NCBI RefSeq assembly: GCF_011043775.1
Contig: NZ_JAAKXY010000004.1
Span: 248,001 to 312,000, forward strand
Source: Natronolimnobius sp. AArcel1
GTDB taxonomy: Archaea; Halobacteriota; Halobacteria; Halobacteriales; Natrialbaceae
DNA length: 64,000 nucleotides
Direction of reading: 5' to 3'
The translations under genes and the position numbers were made by a program. Of this stretch, positions 35,445-44,465 are shown piece by piece. Under the pieces are notes generated by a model, which searched no databases, had not been told where the DNA came from, and saw only the letters and a program-made list of their open reading frames with translations. Position 1 is the stretch's first letter. Each line of letters begins with the position of its first letter.

Positions 35445-35941
35445 CGCCAGCGCCGGACTCGAGCGACGAAGCGCGGACTGCACCTCCGGACCAACAGCCA
35501 GTGCTCGTCATCCCAACTGCTATTCGAGACGAGATTCGCGAGCGCGCTCGGGGCGGCTCCCCCGCCGAAATCTGTGGCGTTCTGGGCGGCGAGTTCGGTA
35601 CCAAAAAGAGTCGCGTCGACTCGCAGTATCCCGCCGAAAACGTCGCCGACAGTCCGCGGACGCGCTATCGAATCGACCCCGAGGAGCAACTCGAGGTGTT
35701 CGAGCGACTCGAGGCCGGCGGCGAGGAAATCGTTGGCTTCTATCACTCACATCCCCGTGGGCCGGATCAGCCGAGCGAAACGGACGCCCGACAGGCGACC
35801 TGGCCCGACCGCTCGTATCTGATCGTCTCGCTCGAGCCACCCGCGGTGGGGTCCTGGCGGTGGCGAACCGGAGACGGCCGCGACGAGTCGGTGGCGTCCA
35901 CCGGTGGTCAGTTCGAGCGCGAGCGACTCGTCCTCGAGTAG
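35441..35941 (+). CDS. JAMM/MPN metalloprotease, desampylase-like
   Basis: 166 residues, GTG start overlapping the upstream gene. The zinc motif is complete: Glu in PAEICGVLGGEF, then HSHPRGPDQPSETD (HxH-x7-S-xx-D). Haloferax HvJAMM1, the same family, removes ubiquitin-like SAMP proteins from targets and from the C-terminus of MoaD-like partners. It could therefore work with PAN and the MoaE fusion elsewhere in this window. Coupling to a binding-protein gene is unexplained. Confidence 0.87.
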   Translation: MTPAPDSSDEARTAPPDQQPVLVIPTAIRDEIRERARGGSPAEICGVLGGEFGTKKSRVDSQYPAENVADSPRTRYRIDPEEQLEVFERLEAGGEEIVGFYHSHPRGPDQPSETDARQATWPDRSYLIVSLEPPAVGSWRWRTGDGRDESVASTGGQFERERLVLE

Positions 35942-36003
35942 CACACAAAAGCGACAGCGCACTCATGGCCACAATTATGTCGGTCAAAGAATAACTATCC
36001 GAT

Positions 36004-36498
36004 ATGAGAGTCGATCTGCGCGAGTTCGTCGCGGAGGACCTCTGGTTACTGATCGGTCTCGTGACGTTCGTGTTGATCAGTCTCGCCGGCGTGGTCGGCC
36101 TCGAGATGCTTGCGGGGGTACTCGCGATCATCGGCTGGTTCCTTCTGGTACCGATTTTTCTCTTCTGGGGCGAGGAAGCCGCTGCGCTCATGTTTGACGA
36201 GGAGACGATCACCGCCACACAATCGCCGGATGGAGACCGTGATCGCGACCGCGATGCGTTCGAGGAACTCAAACACCAGTACGCCAGCGGGACGATCAGC
36301 GAAGCCGAGTTCGAACACCGACTGGACCGCCTGCTCGAGGCCGACGACGCCTTCGAGGACGGGACGCGACCAGACCGGGCGGGCACAAGCCGGAACGATC
36401 GGACGGGAACAAACCGGAACGGCCGGACGGGACCGAGAAAAGACAGACAACAGCGCGAACGAGAGCGGGAACGGGAACGAGACCGAGAGTTCGAATAA
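36004..36498 (+). CDS. SHOCT-domain membrane protein with a basic Arg/Glu tail
   Basis: 164 residues. Two hydrophobic segments (about 12-33 and 37-58) precede a SHOCT domain (AFEELKHQYASGTISEAEFE...LDRLLE, about 80-110). The last 45 residues are low-complexity and Arg-rich, ending in RERERERERDREFE, which is unusual for a halophile. SHOCT domains often mediate oligomerisation; function unknown. A related gene lies at 38665. Confidence 0.78.
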   Translation: MRVDLREFVAEDLWLLIGLVTFVLISLAGVVGLEMLAGVLAIIGWFLLVPIFLFWGEEAAALMFDEETITATQSPDGDRDRDRDAFEELKHQYASGTISEAEFEHRLDRLLEADDAFEDGTRPDRAGTSRNDRTGTNRNGRTGPRKDRQQRERERERERDREFE

Positions 36499-36534
36499 CA
36501 ATTCGCTCGAGTGTACCACTCGGAGGCGATTCGA

Positions 36535-36993
36535 TTACGCGTCGTCTGCAGCGGACTCGAGGTCAGCCGCGCGCTGGCGCGCCTTCGCGGCCTGTTCGCG
36601 AAACTCGTCCATCTTATCTTGCAGTTTCTTCCCGACGAGGTATTTGAAATCGTCCGGCATCAGGCCGGGCTGAATGTCGATCGTAACCATCACGTCGCAG
36701 TCGTCGACGATTTCGGGAGCCCACTTGCCCTGAGCGAGTTTCGACTCGTCGGTGACGATTGCCTCGCCGTCCTCGATATCGATAAACGCCGTGACTATGT
36801 TCCAGATACCCGGGTTACTCGTTGTCGCCTCGTCGAACAGTCCCTCGAGTCGTGACTCTCGAATCGGCTCATCGCGAAGTTCGACGACCAGGTCCTCGAG
36901 TGCGTCGACGGTTTCCTCGTACTCGGCGGCTTCCGCGCGCAGGTCGGCGGGATCGGGGTCGGGATCAGCACCGGAATCCGGCTGTGGGGTCAT
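36535..36993 (-). CDS. Conserved haloarchaeal protein, unknown
   Basis: 152 residues. A charged N-terminus and a helical segment (DALEDLVVELRDEP) are followed by an alpha/beta core (GIWNIVTAFIDIEDGEAIVT, DVMVTIDIQPGLMPDDFKYL) and a basic-acidic coiled coil at the C-terminus. No signal peptide or membrane helix. I do not recognise the family. It points away from the sulfatase gene and converges with the SHOCT gene. Confidence 0.65.
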   Translation of the reverse strand: MTPQPDSGADPDPDPADLRAEAAEYEETVDALEDLVVELRDEPIRESRLEGLFDEATTSNPGIWNIVTAFIDIEDGEAIVTDESKLAQGKWAPEIVDDCDVMVTIDIQPGLMPDDFKYLVGKKLQDKMDEFREQAAKARQRAADLESAADDA

Positions 36994-37068
36994 GTCGTGA
37001 CGGTAGCCGCTTTAGGACCGTAAACGTACGCTTCCCCGTCGGTGGATCACGGGGGAGACGGGCAGTTG

Positions 37069-38550
37069 TCACTCGTCCGCGCTCGAGGCGCGTTCTAATA
37101 CATCGGGCACCCAGCCCTGATTCGGATCGTCCGTCTCCGCCATCCAGTCGATGAGTCGCTCGCGCATCTCCGCGCGAACGTCGCCGTACTCGGGGTGGTC
37201 GATCAGGTTGGTGAGTTCAGCCGGATCGCGCTCGAGGTCGTACAGTTCGTCGATATCGGGGCCGTTGTAGATGTACTTGTACTTCGCTGTCCGAACCATT
37301 CGCTGCGTGTAGAGGCCGAACTCGTCGCCGTGATACTCGGAGAACGTCGAATCGGGCCAGTCGTCGGGCGCGTTACTGTCCGCCTCGAGCAGCGGAACGA
37401 GACTCCGTGCGTCGAACGCGTCCGGCACCGGGACATCACCGATCTCGAGAAACGTCGCGGCGAGGTCGTGTAAGTGAACAGGTGTAGTACAGAGCGAACC
37501 CGATTCAGTGACGCCGGGCCAGCGAACCTGTAGCGGGATGCGGTAGGTGTCGTCGTACATCAGCGGCCCCTTGTTGAACTGGCGGTGATTTCCAATGAAG
37601 TCACCGTGGTCTGCAGCGTGGACGACGACCGTCTCTTCGGTGAGGTCGTGTGCCTCGAGTGCGTCGAGAACCCGCTCGAGTTGGTCGTCGATCAGGGTCA
37701 CGAACCCCCAGTACTTCGCAGTTGCTTCGGCCCAGTGGTCCCACTCGAGGCCGTCTGCGCCCCGGTAGTGGAGATAGTTGTCCTGTACCTGCGGTTTGCC
37801 CGCGAACGTTTCGGCGTAGCTTGCGGGTGGCTCGATCTCGTCGGGGTCGTACATCGAGGCGTAGGGTTCGGGGACGACGTAGGGGTGATGCGGGCCGTAG
37901 AAATCCGCGCGGTGGAAGAGAGGATCAGTTCGATCGCCTGCTGCGTGGGCCTCAATTGCGTCGATGGTTCGCTCGGCGAGGAACCAGGCGCGCGTCTCCT
38001 CGACGTCGACCGGCGTCGTCGCGGCGACGAACGTTCCGTCGCTGCTCTCCCGTGGATCGTCGCCGGTGTACAGTTCGTCCTCGAGGTCGACATCACCGAC
38101 TGGCACACCGCGCTCTCGGCGGTACTCACGGAACGCATCGTCGATATCGTCGTGATGGACGTCGCTGCCGCCGAGATACGAGAAGCCGAAGTCCTCAGGC
38201 GTCTGATCGCGGCCGACGTGCCACTTGCCGGTGTAGCTCAGGGTGTAACCACTCTCGCTCAACAGTTCGGAGAACGTCTCCAGTTCGGCCGGCAGATTCG
38301 GCTGGATCGCATCCGCCTCGTGGCTGTTGTTGAGCATCCCGTGACTGTGTGGATACCGGCCAGTCATGAGCGAGGCGCGTGCGCTCGTACAGATACTGAT
38401 CGGCGTGACAGCGTGCTCGAATCGCATCCCCGTCTGCGAAAGGTGATCCATCGTCTCGGTCTCGACCGGTGGCCCATCGGGCGCGGTGCAGTCGTAGCGC
38501 TCCTGATCAGTGAGGATGAACAGCACGTTCGGTCGGGTGTCGTCAGCCAT
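37069..38550 (-). CDS. Sulfatase-family hydrolase
   Basis: 493 residues. The alkaline-phosphatase-superfamily fold shows the N-terminal metal site NVLFILTDQERYD, the active-site loop ISICTSARASLMTGRYPHSH, YTGKWHVGRD and HAADHGDFIGNHRQFNKGP. The formylglycine position would be Cys in CTSAR, which has Ser where the consensus CxPxR or CxAxR has Pro or Ala. No signal peptide is seen, so the enzyme is cytoplasmic. Substrate unknown; relatives cleave sulfate or phosphonate esters. Confidence 0.87.
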   Translation of the reverse strand: MADDTRPNVLFILTDQERYDCTAPDGPPVETETMDHLSQTGMRFEHAVTPISICTSARASLMTGRYPHSHGMLNNSHEADAIQPNLPAELETFSELLSESGYTLSYTGKWHVGRDQTPEDFGFSYLGGSDVHHDDIDDAFREYRRERGVPVGDVDLEDELYTGDDPRESSDGTFVAATTPVDVEETRAWFLAERTIDAIEAHAAGDRTDPLFHRADFYGPHHPYVVPEPYASMYDPDEIEPPASYAETFAGKPQVQDNYLHYRGADGLEWDHWAEATAKYWGFVTLIDDQLERVLDALEAHDLTEETVVVHAADHGDFIGNHRQFNKGPLMYDDTYRIPLQVRWPGVTESGSLCTTPVHLHDLAATFLEIGDVPVPDAFDARSLVPLLEADSNAPDDWPDSTFSEYHGDEFGLYTQRMVRTAKYKYIYNGPDIDELYDLERDPAELTNLIDHPEYGDVRAEMRERLIDWMAETDDPNQGWVPDVLERASSADE

Positions 38551-38664
38551 CGGCCGTCGTACACCGCCTGCGTAATTAACGCTGGGCCCGTCTCCTGAAT
38601 CAGAGATGGCCGATGTGTGTGACAGTCCAATAACTACAAGTGAGCGGAACCTGTCAGTTAAAAC

Positions 38665-39021
38665 ATGTCACAGAGACGGGTGAACGGCGCCCTCGTCGTT
38701 GCGCTCTCGTCGTTCGGGTTTGGGTTTGCGTTGCATCCGTTCGTCGAGAATCTCAGTATCAGCCTCATGTTCTTCGGGCTGTTCGCTGGCGCACCGCTGT
38801 TTTACTTTCTGTACCCTATCGTTGGCCGCGACTCCAGCGACCAATCCACAACGGAGTCGGATACTGACCACGCCGATCCGCTCGAAACACTCAAACACGA
38901 GTACGCAGCCGGTCGACTCACTGAATCCGAGTTTGAGCACAAACTCCAACGACTCGTCGACCTCGAGGATGAACCCCCAAACCGTCACGCTCGCAACCAA
39001 GAATTCAATCGAGAACGGTAG
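38665..39021 (+). CDS. Small SHOCT-domain membrane protein
   Basis: 118 residues. Two hydrophobic segments (about 8-26 and 30-52) precede a SHOCT domain (PLETLKHEYAAGRLTESEFE...LQRLVDLED, about 70-100). It is clearly related to the gene at 36004 but has a short, ordinary tail. It converges with hisS, with 6 bp between the two stops. Confidence 0.78.
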   Translation: MSQRRVNGALVVALSSFGFGFALHPFVENLSISLMFFGLFAGAPLFYFLYPIVGRDSSDQSTTESDTDHADPLETLKHEYAAGRLTESEFEHKLQRLVDLEDEPPNRHARNQEFNRER

Positions 39022-39027
39022 AACGCC

Positions 39028-40326
39028 TTACTCGAAATCTGAAATCGTCGGGCGCTCGAGGTCGCCGGGGAACGCCTCGACTGGAACCTGCAACTGGTCG
39101 CCGGACTCCATGTCTTTGATCGTCACTTCCTCGTTTGCGAGGTCCTGTTCGCCGGCGATGACAACCGTTTCGGCGTTGATCGAGTCGGCGTAGTTGAGTT
39201 GCGAGCCGAAGGATCGGCCAGCAATATCGGTTTCGACAACGTGGCCCTTCTCGCGGAGGTCGCGCGAGATTCGGGCTGCCTCAGGGCGTGTATCACCTAT
39301 CTGGAGCACGTAGTAATCCGTCGAGACTTCTTCATCGGGCCAGACACCGGCGCGTTGGCAGAGCAGCGAAAGGGTCGCGTGGCCGGGTGCAACACCGACC
39401 GCGGGCGTTGGCTGGCCACCGAAACTCTCGATCAGATCGTCGTAGCGGCCGCCACCAAAGATCGACCGCGAGACCTCGCCGGTCGAATCGAAGCACTCGA
39501 AGACGACGCCGGTGTAGTAATCCAGCCCGCGGGCCGTCTCGAGCGAGATCGTACAGTGCTCGCGCGCGCCGAAGTCCTCGGCGGCCTCGAGAACGTTCTG
39601 GAGGTTCGAAACCGCATCGTCGACCTGTTCGGAGTCCGCAAAGTCGGCAACCTCCTCGAGGTCGCCGCTTGCGATGAGGTCGTCGAACTCGGCGGCCTGA
39701 TCGTAGGTTAGCCCGGCCTCGACGAGTGCGTCGTGATACTCCGGCGTCGAGAGTTTGTCCGATTTGTCGACGGCGCGAATCGCCTCGTCCAACTCGAGGT
39801 CGGTGTCGTAGCTCTCGAGGACGCCGCCCAAAATATCGCGGTGGGAGATACGGAACTCGAAGTGCTCGTCAGTCAGACCGAGATTCGTCAGCGCGTCGCC
39901 AGCCCACGCGAGAATTTCGGCGTCAGCCTCGGGTTCGCTCGAGCCAAAGATATCGACGTTCGTCTGGTAGAATTCGCGCTGTCGGCCCTGCTGGACCTGC
40001 TCGTAGCGCCAGAACGGACGGGTCGACACCCACTTGATCGGCTTCGAGAGTTCCTGCTGTTTAGCGACGACCATCCGCGCGACGGTCGGTGTGAGTTCGG
40101 GCGTCAGGGTTACGTGCCGGCCGCCCTGGTCCTCGAATGAGTACAGTTCGTCGACGATATCGTCGCCGCTCTTGTCGGTCCACAGCTCTGCGCGCTCGAG
40201 CGCTGGCGTGCCTATCTCCCGAAAGCCATACCGCCGAGCGGTGTCCTCGAGCGTGTCAATCGTCTCCCGACGCGCGGTCATCTCGCCGGGGTAGAAGTCA
40301 CGAAAGCCCTTGATCCGGTCGTACAT
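39028..40326 (-). CDS. hisS: Histidyl-tRNA synthetase
   Basis: 432 residues from MYDRIKGFRDFYPGE (an ATG two codons earlier is possible). Class II motifs are present: motif 2 around FWRYEQVQQGRQREFYQTNV, the histidine-specific LDYYTGVVFEC and motif 3 GGGRYDDLIESFGG...AVGVAPG. The anticodon-binding domain (YYVLQIGDTRPEAARISRDL to the end) is complete. It charges tRNA-His in the cytoplasm. Confidence 0.93.
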   Translation of the reverse strand: MYDRIKGFRDFYPGEMTARRETIDTLEDTARRYGFREIGTPALERAELWTDKSGDDIVDELYSFEDQGGRHVTLTPELTPTVARMVVAKQQELSKPIKWVSTRPFWRYEQVQQGRQREFYQTNVDIFGSSEPEADAEILAWAGDALTNLGLTDEHFEFRISHRDILGGVLESYDTDLELDEAIRAVDKSDKLSTPEYHDALVEAGLTYDQAAEFDDLIASGDLEEVADFADSEQVDDAVSNLQNVLEAAEDFGAREHCTISLETARGLDYYTGVVFECFDSTGEVSRSIFGGGRYDDLIESFGGQPTPAVGVAPGHATLSLLCQRAGVWPDEEVSTDYYVLQIGDTRPEAARISRDLREKGHVVETDIAGRSFGSQLNYADSINAETVVIAGEQDLANEEVTIKDMESGDQLQVPVEAFPGDLERPTISDFE

Positions 40327-40413
40327 GCACATCCGTTCGGGCAGGGCTCACTTTTACCTTCCTTCTCGAGCCCTCTCAGAAAGCGGTGAAACCGAACGGC
40401 TGAACGACGGTGA

Positions 40414-41004
40414 CTATTGGACGTCGGTGACGTACGTCTGCTCGTGGTCCGGGAAGAAGTCCCGAATCGCCTCGTGGCCGTCCTCGTCGGCGATGATCGC
40501 GCGCAGTTCGGCCTCGTAATCCGCGCGGCTGATCTCCTCGCTCGGTCCGACAGTGACCTCGAGTTGGGCCTCGACGAGTCGGTCGACCGCGCCGCGGCCA
40601 AAGCCTGACAGCGGCGAGATGTAGTCGATGCCGTGGCGATCCTCGAGACTCTGAGCCTGTGCGCGCGAGACGGTCGGCACGCGGTCATCGCGCCGGGTGC
40701 CGTCCGCGATGGCATCGAAGCCGGCGGCCGCGAGTTCCTCGAGGGCGTGCTCGTGGACGTGCTGGACGCCGTTTCGTGGGAATCCATCCTCGCGAATGCG
40801 GGCGACGGCTTCGTGGGCGATATCGGGGTCGAGTTCCAGCTGTTCGAAGGGGAACGCGAGTGCGCCAGCGGTCTTCTCGGCGTGTTCCCAATCGTCGGTG
40901 ATCCCGAAGGTGGCCGTCACGAGTGTGACGTCGTAAAACTCCTCGAGAAGCAACGCGGCGAGCGTGGAGTCCTTACCGGCACTGTAGAGCAGTCCAAGCT
41001 CCAT
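40414..41004 (-). CDS. PP-loop ATPase (alpha-hydrolase-like)
   Basis: 196 residues of the adenine-nucleotide alpha-hydrolase superfamily. The PP-loop is LLYSAGKDSTLAALLL near residue 5, with IADGTRRDDRVPTVSRAQAQ later. Relatives include tRNA thiolation and asparagine synthetase-like enzymes; this haloarchaeal group (DUF7411, from memory) has no assigned substrate. Its ATG overlaps the stop of the PDCD5 gene by one base, so it is coupled to it. Confidence 0.8.
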   Translation of the reverse strand: MELGLLYSAGKDSTLAALLLEEFYDVTLVTATFGITDDWEHAEKTAGALAFPFEQLELDPDIAHEAVARIREDGFPRNGVQHVHEHALEELAAAGFDAIADGTRRDDRVPTVSRAQAQSLEDRHGIDYISPLSGFGRGAVDRLVEAQLEVTVGPSEEISRADYEAELRAIIADEDGHEAIRDFFPDHEQTYVTDVQ

Positions 41005-41351
41005 TACCGGCGCTGGATATCGAAGCTCTTGGAATCGGGCTTCAGCTCTTGGAGCAGCTGTTTCATCTTCTCGTCGTCAATTTTGCCCTGCAGGCGACCG
41101 CTGCGGGCGAGTGTCACGACCTGGCGTTCGACCTGCTCGCCGAAGTCGGGCTTGCTCATTTTGACCGTGTTGAGGCGCTTTCTGGCCTCGTCGGTCAGGT
41201 GCTGGCGCAGGACGGCGTTTTTCTGGGCTTCAGCTTGCTGCTGGGCGGCTTCCTGTGCCTCGCCGGGTTGGCCGTCAGCGCGGTCCTGAAGCTCTTCCAT
41301 CTTCTGCTCGCGAAGTTCCTCGAGTCGGTCGTCATCTTGGCGTTCGCTCAT
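41004..41351 (-). CDS. PDCD5-like DNA-binding protein
   Basis: 115 residues from [20 protein letters not shown]. Gln/Ala-rich helix ([20 protein letters not shown]), then [20 protein letters not shown] and a C-terminal helix typical of the archaeal PDCD5 (TFAR19) family of three-helix nucleic-acid-binding proteins. It sits between rps19e and the PP-loop gene, an order I recall as common in haloarchaea and consistent with a translation-linked role. Confidence 0.9.
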   Translation of the reverse strand: MSERQDDDRLEELREQKMEELQDRADGQPGEAQEAAQQQAEAQKNAVLRQHLTDEARKRLNTVKMSKPDFGEQVERQVVTLARSGRLQGKIDDEKMKQLLQELKPDSKSFDIQRR

Positions 41352-41451
41352 ACGTGTGACTTCAGGTGCAGCAAGGAAAATGATTACGGACGACACTCGA
41401 GAGGGCAGTCGCTATCGGTGAAACAGACAGGAAGTTGTGTCGAGAGTCCGA

Positions 41452-41907
41452 TTAGGCGTAGCGCTCGAGTTCCGGACGGTCGAGATCCTCGAGAACAGCA
41501 CCAGCGGTATCATCGAGCAGGCTGCGTCCGTCAGCAGTGATGCGTCGACCTTCACCCTCAGCGGTTTCGACGAGGTCTTCGTCCTCGAGTTGCTGAAGGA
41601 TCGTTCGGATCACGTTGCGTGAGCCGTCGACGCGCTTGTCGGGAGCGACGCGGTAGCGGTTCGAACCGGGCTTGCCGCCGCCGTACTCGGTTGCGAGTCG
41701 GCCGACACCGATCGGACCGCGGTCAGCGACCTTTCGCAGGAGGCTTGCTGCTCGGACAGCCCAGAAGTCATCCTGTTCTGGAGGGAGTTCGCGGTCGACG
41801 CCAGTCTTTGCAAACTGCGCCCAGTCGGGTTCATCGAGTCGTTCCTCGAGGTCCTCGGCGAGCGCTTCGATGAGCGCATCCGCCGGAACATCGTACATCG
41901 TAGCCAT
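41452..41907 (-). CDS. rps19e: Small-subunit ribosomal protein S19e
   Basis: 151 residues from MATMYDVPADALIEALAEDL. The family signature is DWAQFAKTGVDRELPPEQDD, WAVRAASLLRKVADRGPIGV and the winged-helix C-terminus with LQQLEDEDLVE and GRSLLDD. It starts a three-gene cluster with the PDCD5 and PP-loop genes. Confidence 0.93.
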   Translation of the reverse strand: MATMYDVPADALIEALAEDLEERLDEPDWAQFAKTGVDRELPPEQDDFWAVRAASLLRKVADRGPIGVGRLATEYGGGKPGSNRYRVAPDKRVDGSRNVIRTILQQLEDEDLVETAEGEGRRITADGRSLLDDTAGAVLEDLDRPELERYA

Positions 41908-42008
41908 TGGGGTTAGGTTCCCTTCGGCGGCATTTAAGACCATCGTATCGCCTGCGTCAGCGAGGGCCGTCCCGGACCGCTTTTCGTCCTCGAGTCAGAA
42001 CGTGGCGT

Positions 42009-42917
42009 ATGGACGAACGCGGGGCGCTGGCGCTGCTTGCGGACGAACTCGAGCCGGTTGGTGATGATGCGGCCGTCGTCGACGACCTCGTGGTGACGAC
42101 AGATATGCTTCACGAGCGGACGGACTTTCCGCCAGGGACGACCCGCTACACCGCGGGTTGGCGGGCCGTTGGTGCGTCGCTATCGGACGTCGCGGCAATG
42201 GGCGCTGCGGCGCGCGCGGCGGTTGCAGCCTACGCAGCCCCCACGTTCGAGGACGAGGAACTGCTCGCCTTCGTTCGTGGCGCGAGTGACGTTTGCGAGG
42301 CTGTTGGGGCAGAATACGTTGGCGGCGACCTCGATGGCCACGAGGAGTTTACCGTCTCGACGACTGCTATTGGCCGGACAGACGACCCTGTTCTACGCAG
42401 TGGCGCGAGCGTCGGCGAGATCGTCTGTGTCACCGGTACGCTCGGGCGAAGCGCCGCCGGCCTCGAGTTGTTCGAGCGCGCGAGCGACGAAGACGACGCG
42501 CAGAGTGCGGCCAATCTTCGCGAACGCGCGAACGACCTCTTTCGATTCGAGCCGCGAGTCGACGCCGGGCGCGCGCTTGCAACCGAGGCAACCGCAATGA
42601 TGGACTCGAGCGACGGACTCGCGCGCTCGCTCCACCAGCTATCAGAGGCCAGCGACTGCGGGTTCGAGATTGACTCGGCGACGGTGCCGGTCGACGACGC
42701 CCTCGTCGAACTCGCCGCAGACGACAAAAGCGCACTCGAGCGCGCGACGACCTTCGGCGAGGACTTCGAACTGGTCGTGACGCTTCCCGAAGCCGCCCTC
42801 GAGCCGGTACGGAAGGCCGCCGATGTCCCAATTACGGCAATCGGTTCGGTAACGGCTGCTGGATCGGGCGTGAAAATGGACGGGGACGCACTCGAGGATC
42901 GCGGATTCACCCACTGA
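42009..42917 (+). CDS. thiL: Thiamine-monophosphate kinase ThiL
   Basis: 302 residues of the PurM/AIR-synthetase fold. It phosphorylates thiamine monophosphate to the diphosphate. Motifs: PVGDDAAVVDDLVVTTDMLHE, GWRAVGASLSDVAAMGA, VGGDLDGHEEFTVSTTAIGR, and MMDSSDGLARSLHQLSEASD. The N-terminus is shorter than in bacteria (no GEF(x)LI segment), as is common in haloarchaea. No other thiamine gene is nearby. Confidence 0.9.
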   Translation: MDERGALALLADELEPVGDDAAVVDDLVVTTDMLHERTDFPPGTTRYTAGWRAVGASLSDVAAMGAAARAAVAAYAAPTFEDEELLAFVRGASDVCEAVGAEYVGGDLDGHEEFTVSTTAIGRTDDPVLRSGASVGEIVCVTGTLGRSAAGLELFERASDEDDAQSAANLRERANDLFRFEPRVDAGRALATEATAMMDSSDGLARSLHQLSEASDCGFEIDSATVPVDDALVELAADDKSALERATTFGEDFELVVTLPEAALEPVRKAADVPITAIGSVTAAGSGVKMDGDALEDRGFTH

Positions 42918-43012
42918 GACGGCCTACTGTAAGTCAGTATCGCTGCACTCGGAGGATAGGTCTCGAGTGTGGCGGTAAACAGTTACAGCGATTCGTATGA
43001 ACGAGGGGCGCG

Positions 43013-44173
43013 TTACTGAATAATCTCGATTGGGACTGGCATAAAGCAGAGCACGCCAAGTGCGAACGTGAGGATTCCAAGCAGGAATCGACCAACGCCG
43101 AGGCGTTCGTCTTGGACTGGCTGTGCTGGTCCGACAGAGGCGAGTACGGCCGTGAAAATGCCCCAGACACCCCAGATGAATACGGAGTCTGCGCTGTGAC
43201 CACTGACGTAGTAGAGGTATGCACCGAGGCCAAACAGTGCCCCCGGGACGAGCGCGGCGATCAGTTGCTGGGATCGACCAGCCATCGCACGCAGGATGTG
43301 TCCGCCATCGAGTTGTCCGACCGGAATCAGATTCAAGAACGTAATGAACATCCCAACCCAGCCGCCGATAACGACCGGATGCACCGCAGTCGCTGGATCG
43401 TCCCGATACAACGGCTGATCGAACGCCGCGGCAAGGCCCTCGAGCAGCGGCGGATAGCCGAGTTGGATCTGGATCGCACCGGGGTCTTGAACGACCGATT
43501 CGGGTGCCGTCACTGGCGGCAGATGGAGCCCGACAATTGTCACTCCAACCGTCGCGATGAGGCCCGCAAGAGGGCCGGCAACACCAATATCGAACAGTGC
43601 CTTCCGGCTTGGCATTCGGCCGTTCATCTTGATGACCGCACCCATCGTCCCGATCAGCGTCGGAATCGGAATGAAGTAGGGTAGCGAGGCATCCACGTCG
43701 TGGTACCGACTCATCACGTAGTGGCCCATCTCGTGGACGCCAAGGACGCCCAAAATTGCGACCGTAAACGGCCACGCGCGCCACATCTCACCCGGGTTCG
43801 CAATCGGGTCGATATGGTACCACATCGACCCCGCAAACAGCGTCGAAAGGATCGTCAACCCGAGTAAGATGAGATTCGTCCACGGAATGCCGTCGATCCC
43901 GACGTTCGTCGGTTCCGCGACGAGGACAAACGATCCCTCGCGCGTCGTCAACTCGAGGTCGTAGCCGTCCTTGTGAAAAAGTGGCCACAGCTCGCGAACA
44001 GCCTGTTCTGGCGACTGCAGCGGCTCGCCGTAGTAACAGAGCCGCTCATCCTCGATTCGCGTCTCGTAGACCGCAAACACCGACTCGATGCGCTCGAGTG
44101 CGGGTCCGACCTCGAGTTCTCGAGTGCCGGGTCGCGGTGGGGCGAATTCGGACGGATCGCCGTCATCCATCAT
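43013..44173 (-). CDS. Site-2 protease-type metalloprotease (M50) 1
   Basis: 386 residues. A cytoplasmic N-terminal domain of about 105 residues precedes six or so transmembrane segments. The zinc motif is VLGVHEMGHYVMSRYHDVDA (HEMGH), with the third ligand in VGQLDGGHILRAMAG (LDGG). GTMGAVIKMNGRMPSRKALFD links the two as in the archaeal S2P family. It cleaves membrane-bound substrates within the bilayer, probably regulators. The MMDDGDPSE start is preferred to a longer frame. Confidence 0.9.
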   Translation of the reverse strand: MMDDGDPSEFAPPRPGTRELEVGPALERIESVFAVYETRIEDERLCYYGEPLQSPEQAVRELWPLFHKDGYDLELTTREGSFVLVAEPTNVGIDGIPWTNLILLGLTILSTLFAGSMWYHIDPIANPGEMWRAWPFTVAILGVLGVHEMGHYVMSRYHDVDASLPYFIPIPTLIGTMGAVIKMNGRMPSRKALFDIGVAGPLAGLIATVGVTIVGLHLPPVTAPESVVQDPGAIQIQLGYPPLLEGLAAAFDQPLYRDDPATAVHPVVIGGWVGMFITFLNLIPVGQLDGGHILRAMAGRSQQLIAALVPGALFGLGAYLYYVSGHSADSVFIWGVWGIFTAVLASVGPAQPVQDERLGVGRFLLGILTFALGVLCFMPVPIEIIQ

Positions 44174-44465
44174 CCATGGTTCACTATTGGAACGTATATA
44201 TCGCCTGTGGTCAGTCACAACAACAAAGACAGCAAGGAGAGGGGGGACGTGATCGATGGAGCGATCACGAACAGGGCGGTGTGCCGGATAGCGTCAATGA
44301 CGCGCCGACACGGACGGGGTGGCGCAGTTTCGTGTGTGTCTGCGAGTTGTGCGTGTGTGTTTGAGTCTGCGGTTGCGAGTGTCGGAGTGTGTGATGTGTC
44401 CGATGGCGCAACGTGGGTGTGTGCGTGTGCTCGTCAGCGGAGTGTTCGTTCAGGGGCGAGCGTCA
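44174..44465. other. Intergenic region with a GT-rich strand-skewed tract
   Basis: Between about 44325 and 44450 the plus strand is dominated by GTGTGTG, TGTGTTTG and GTGTGTGCGTGTG runs, with little A. It encodes no recognisable protein. Confidence 0.5.
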
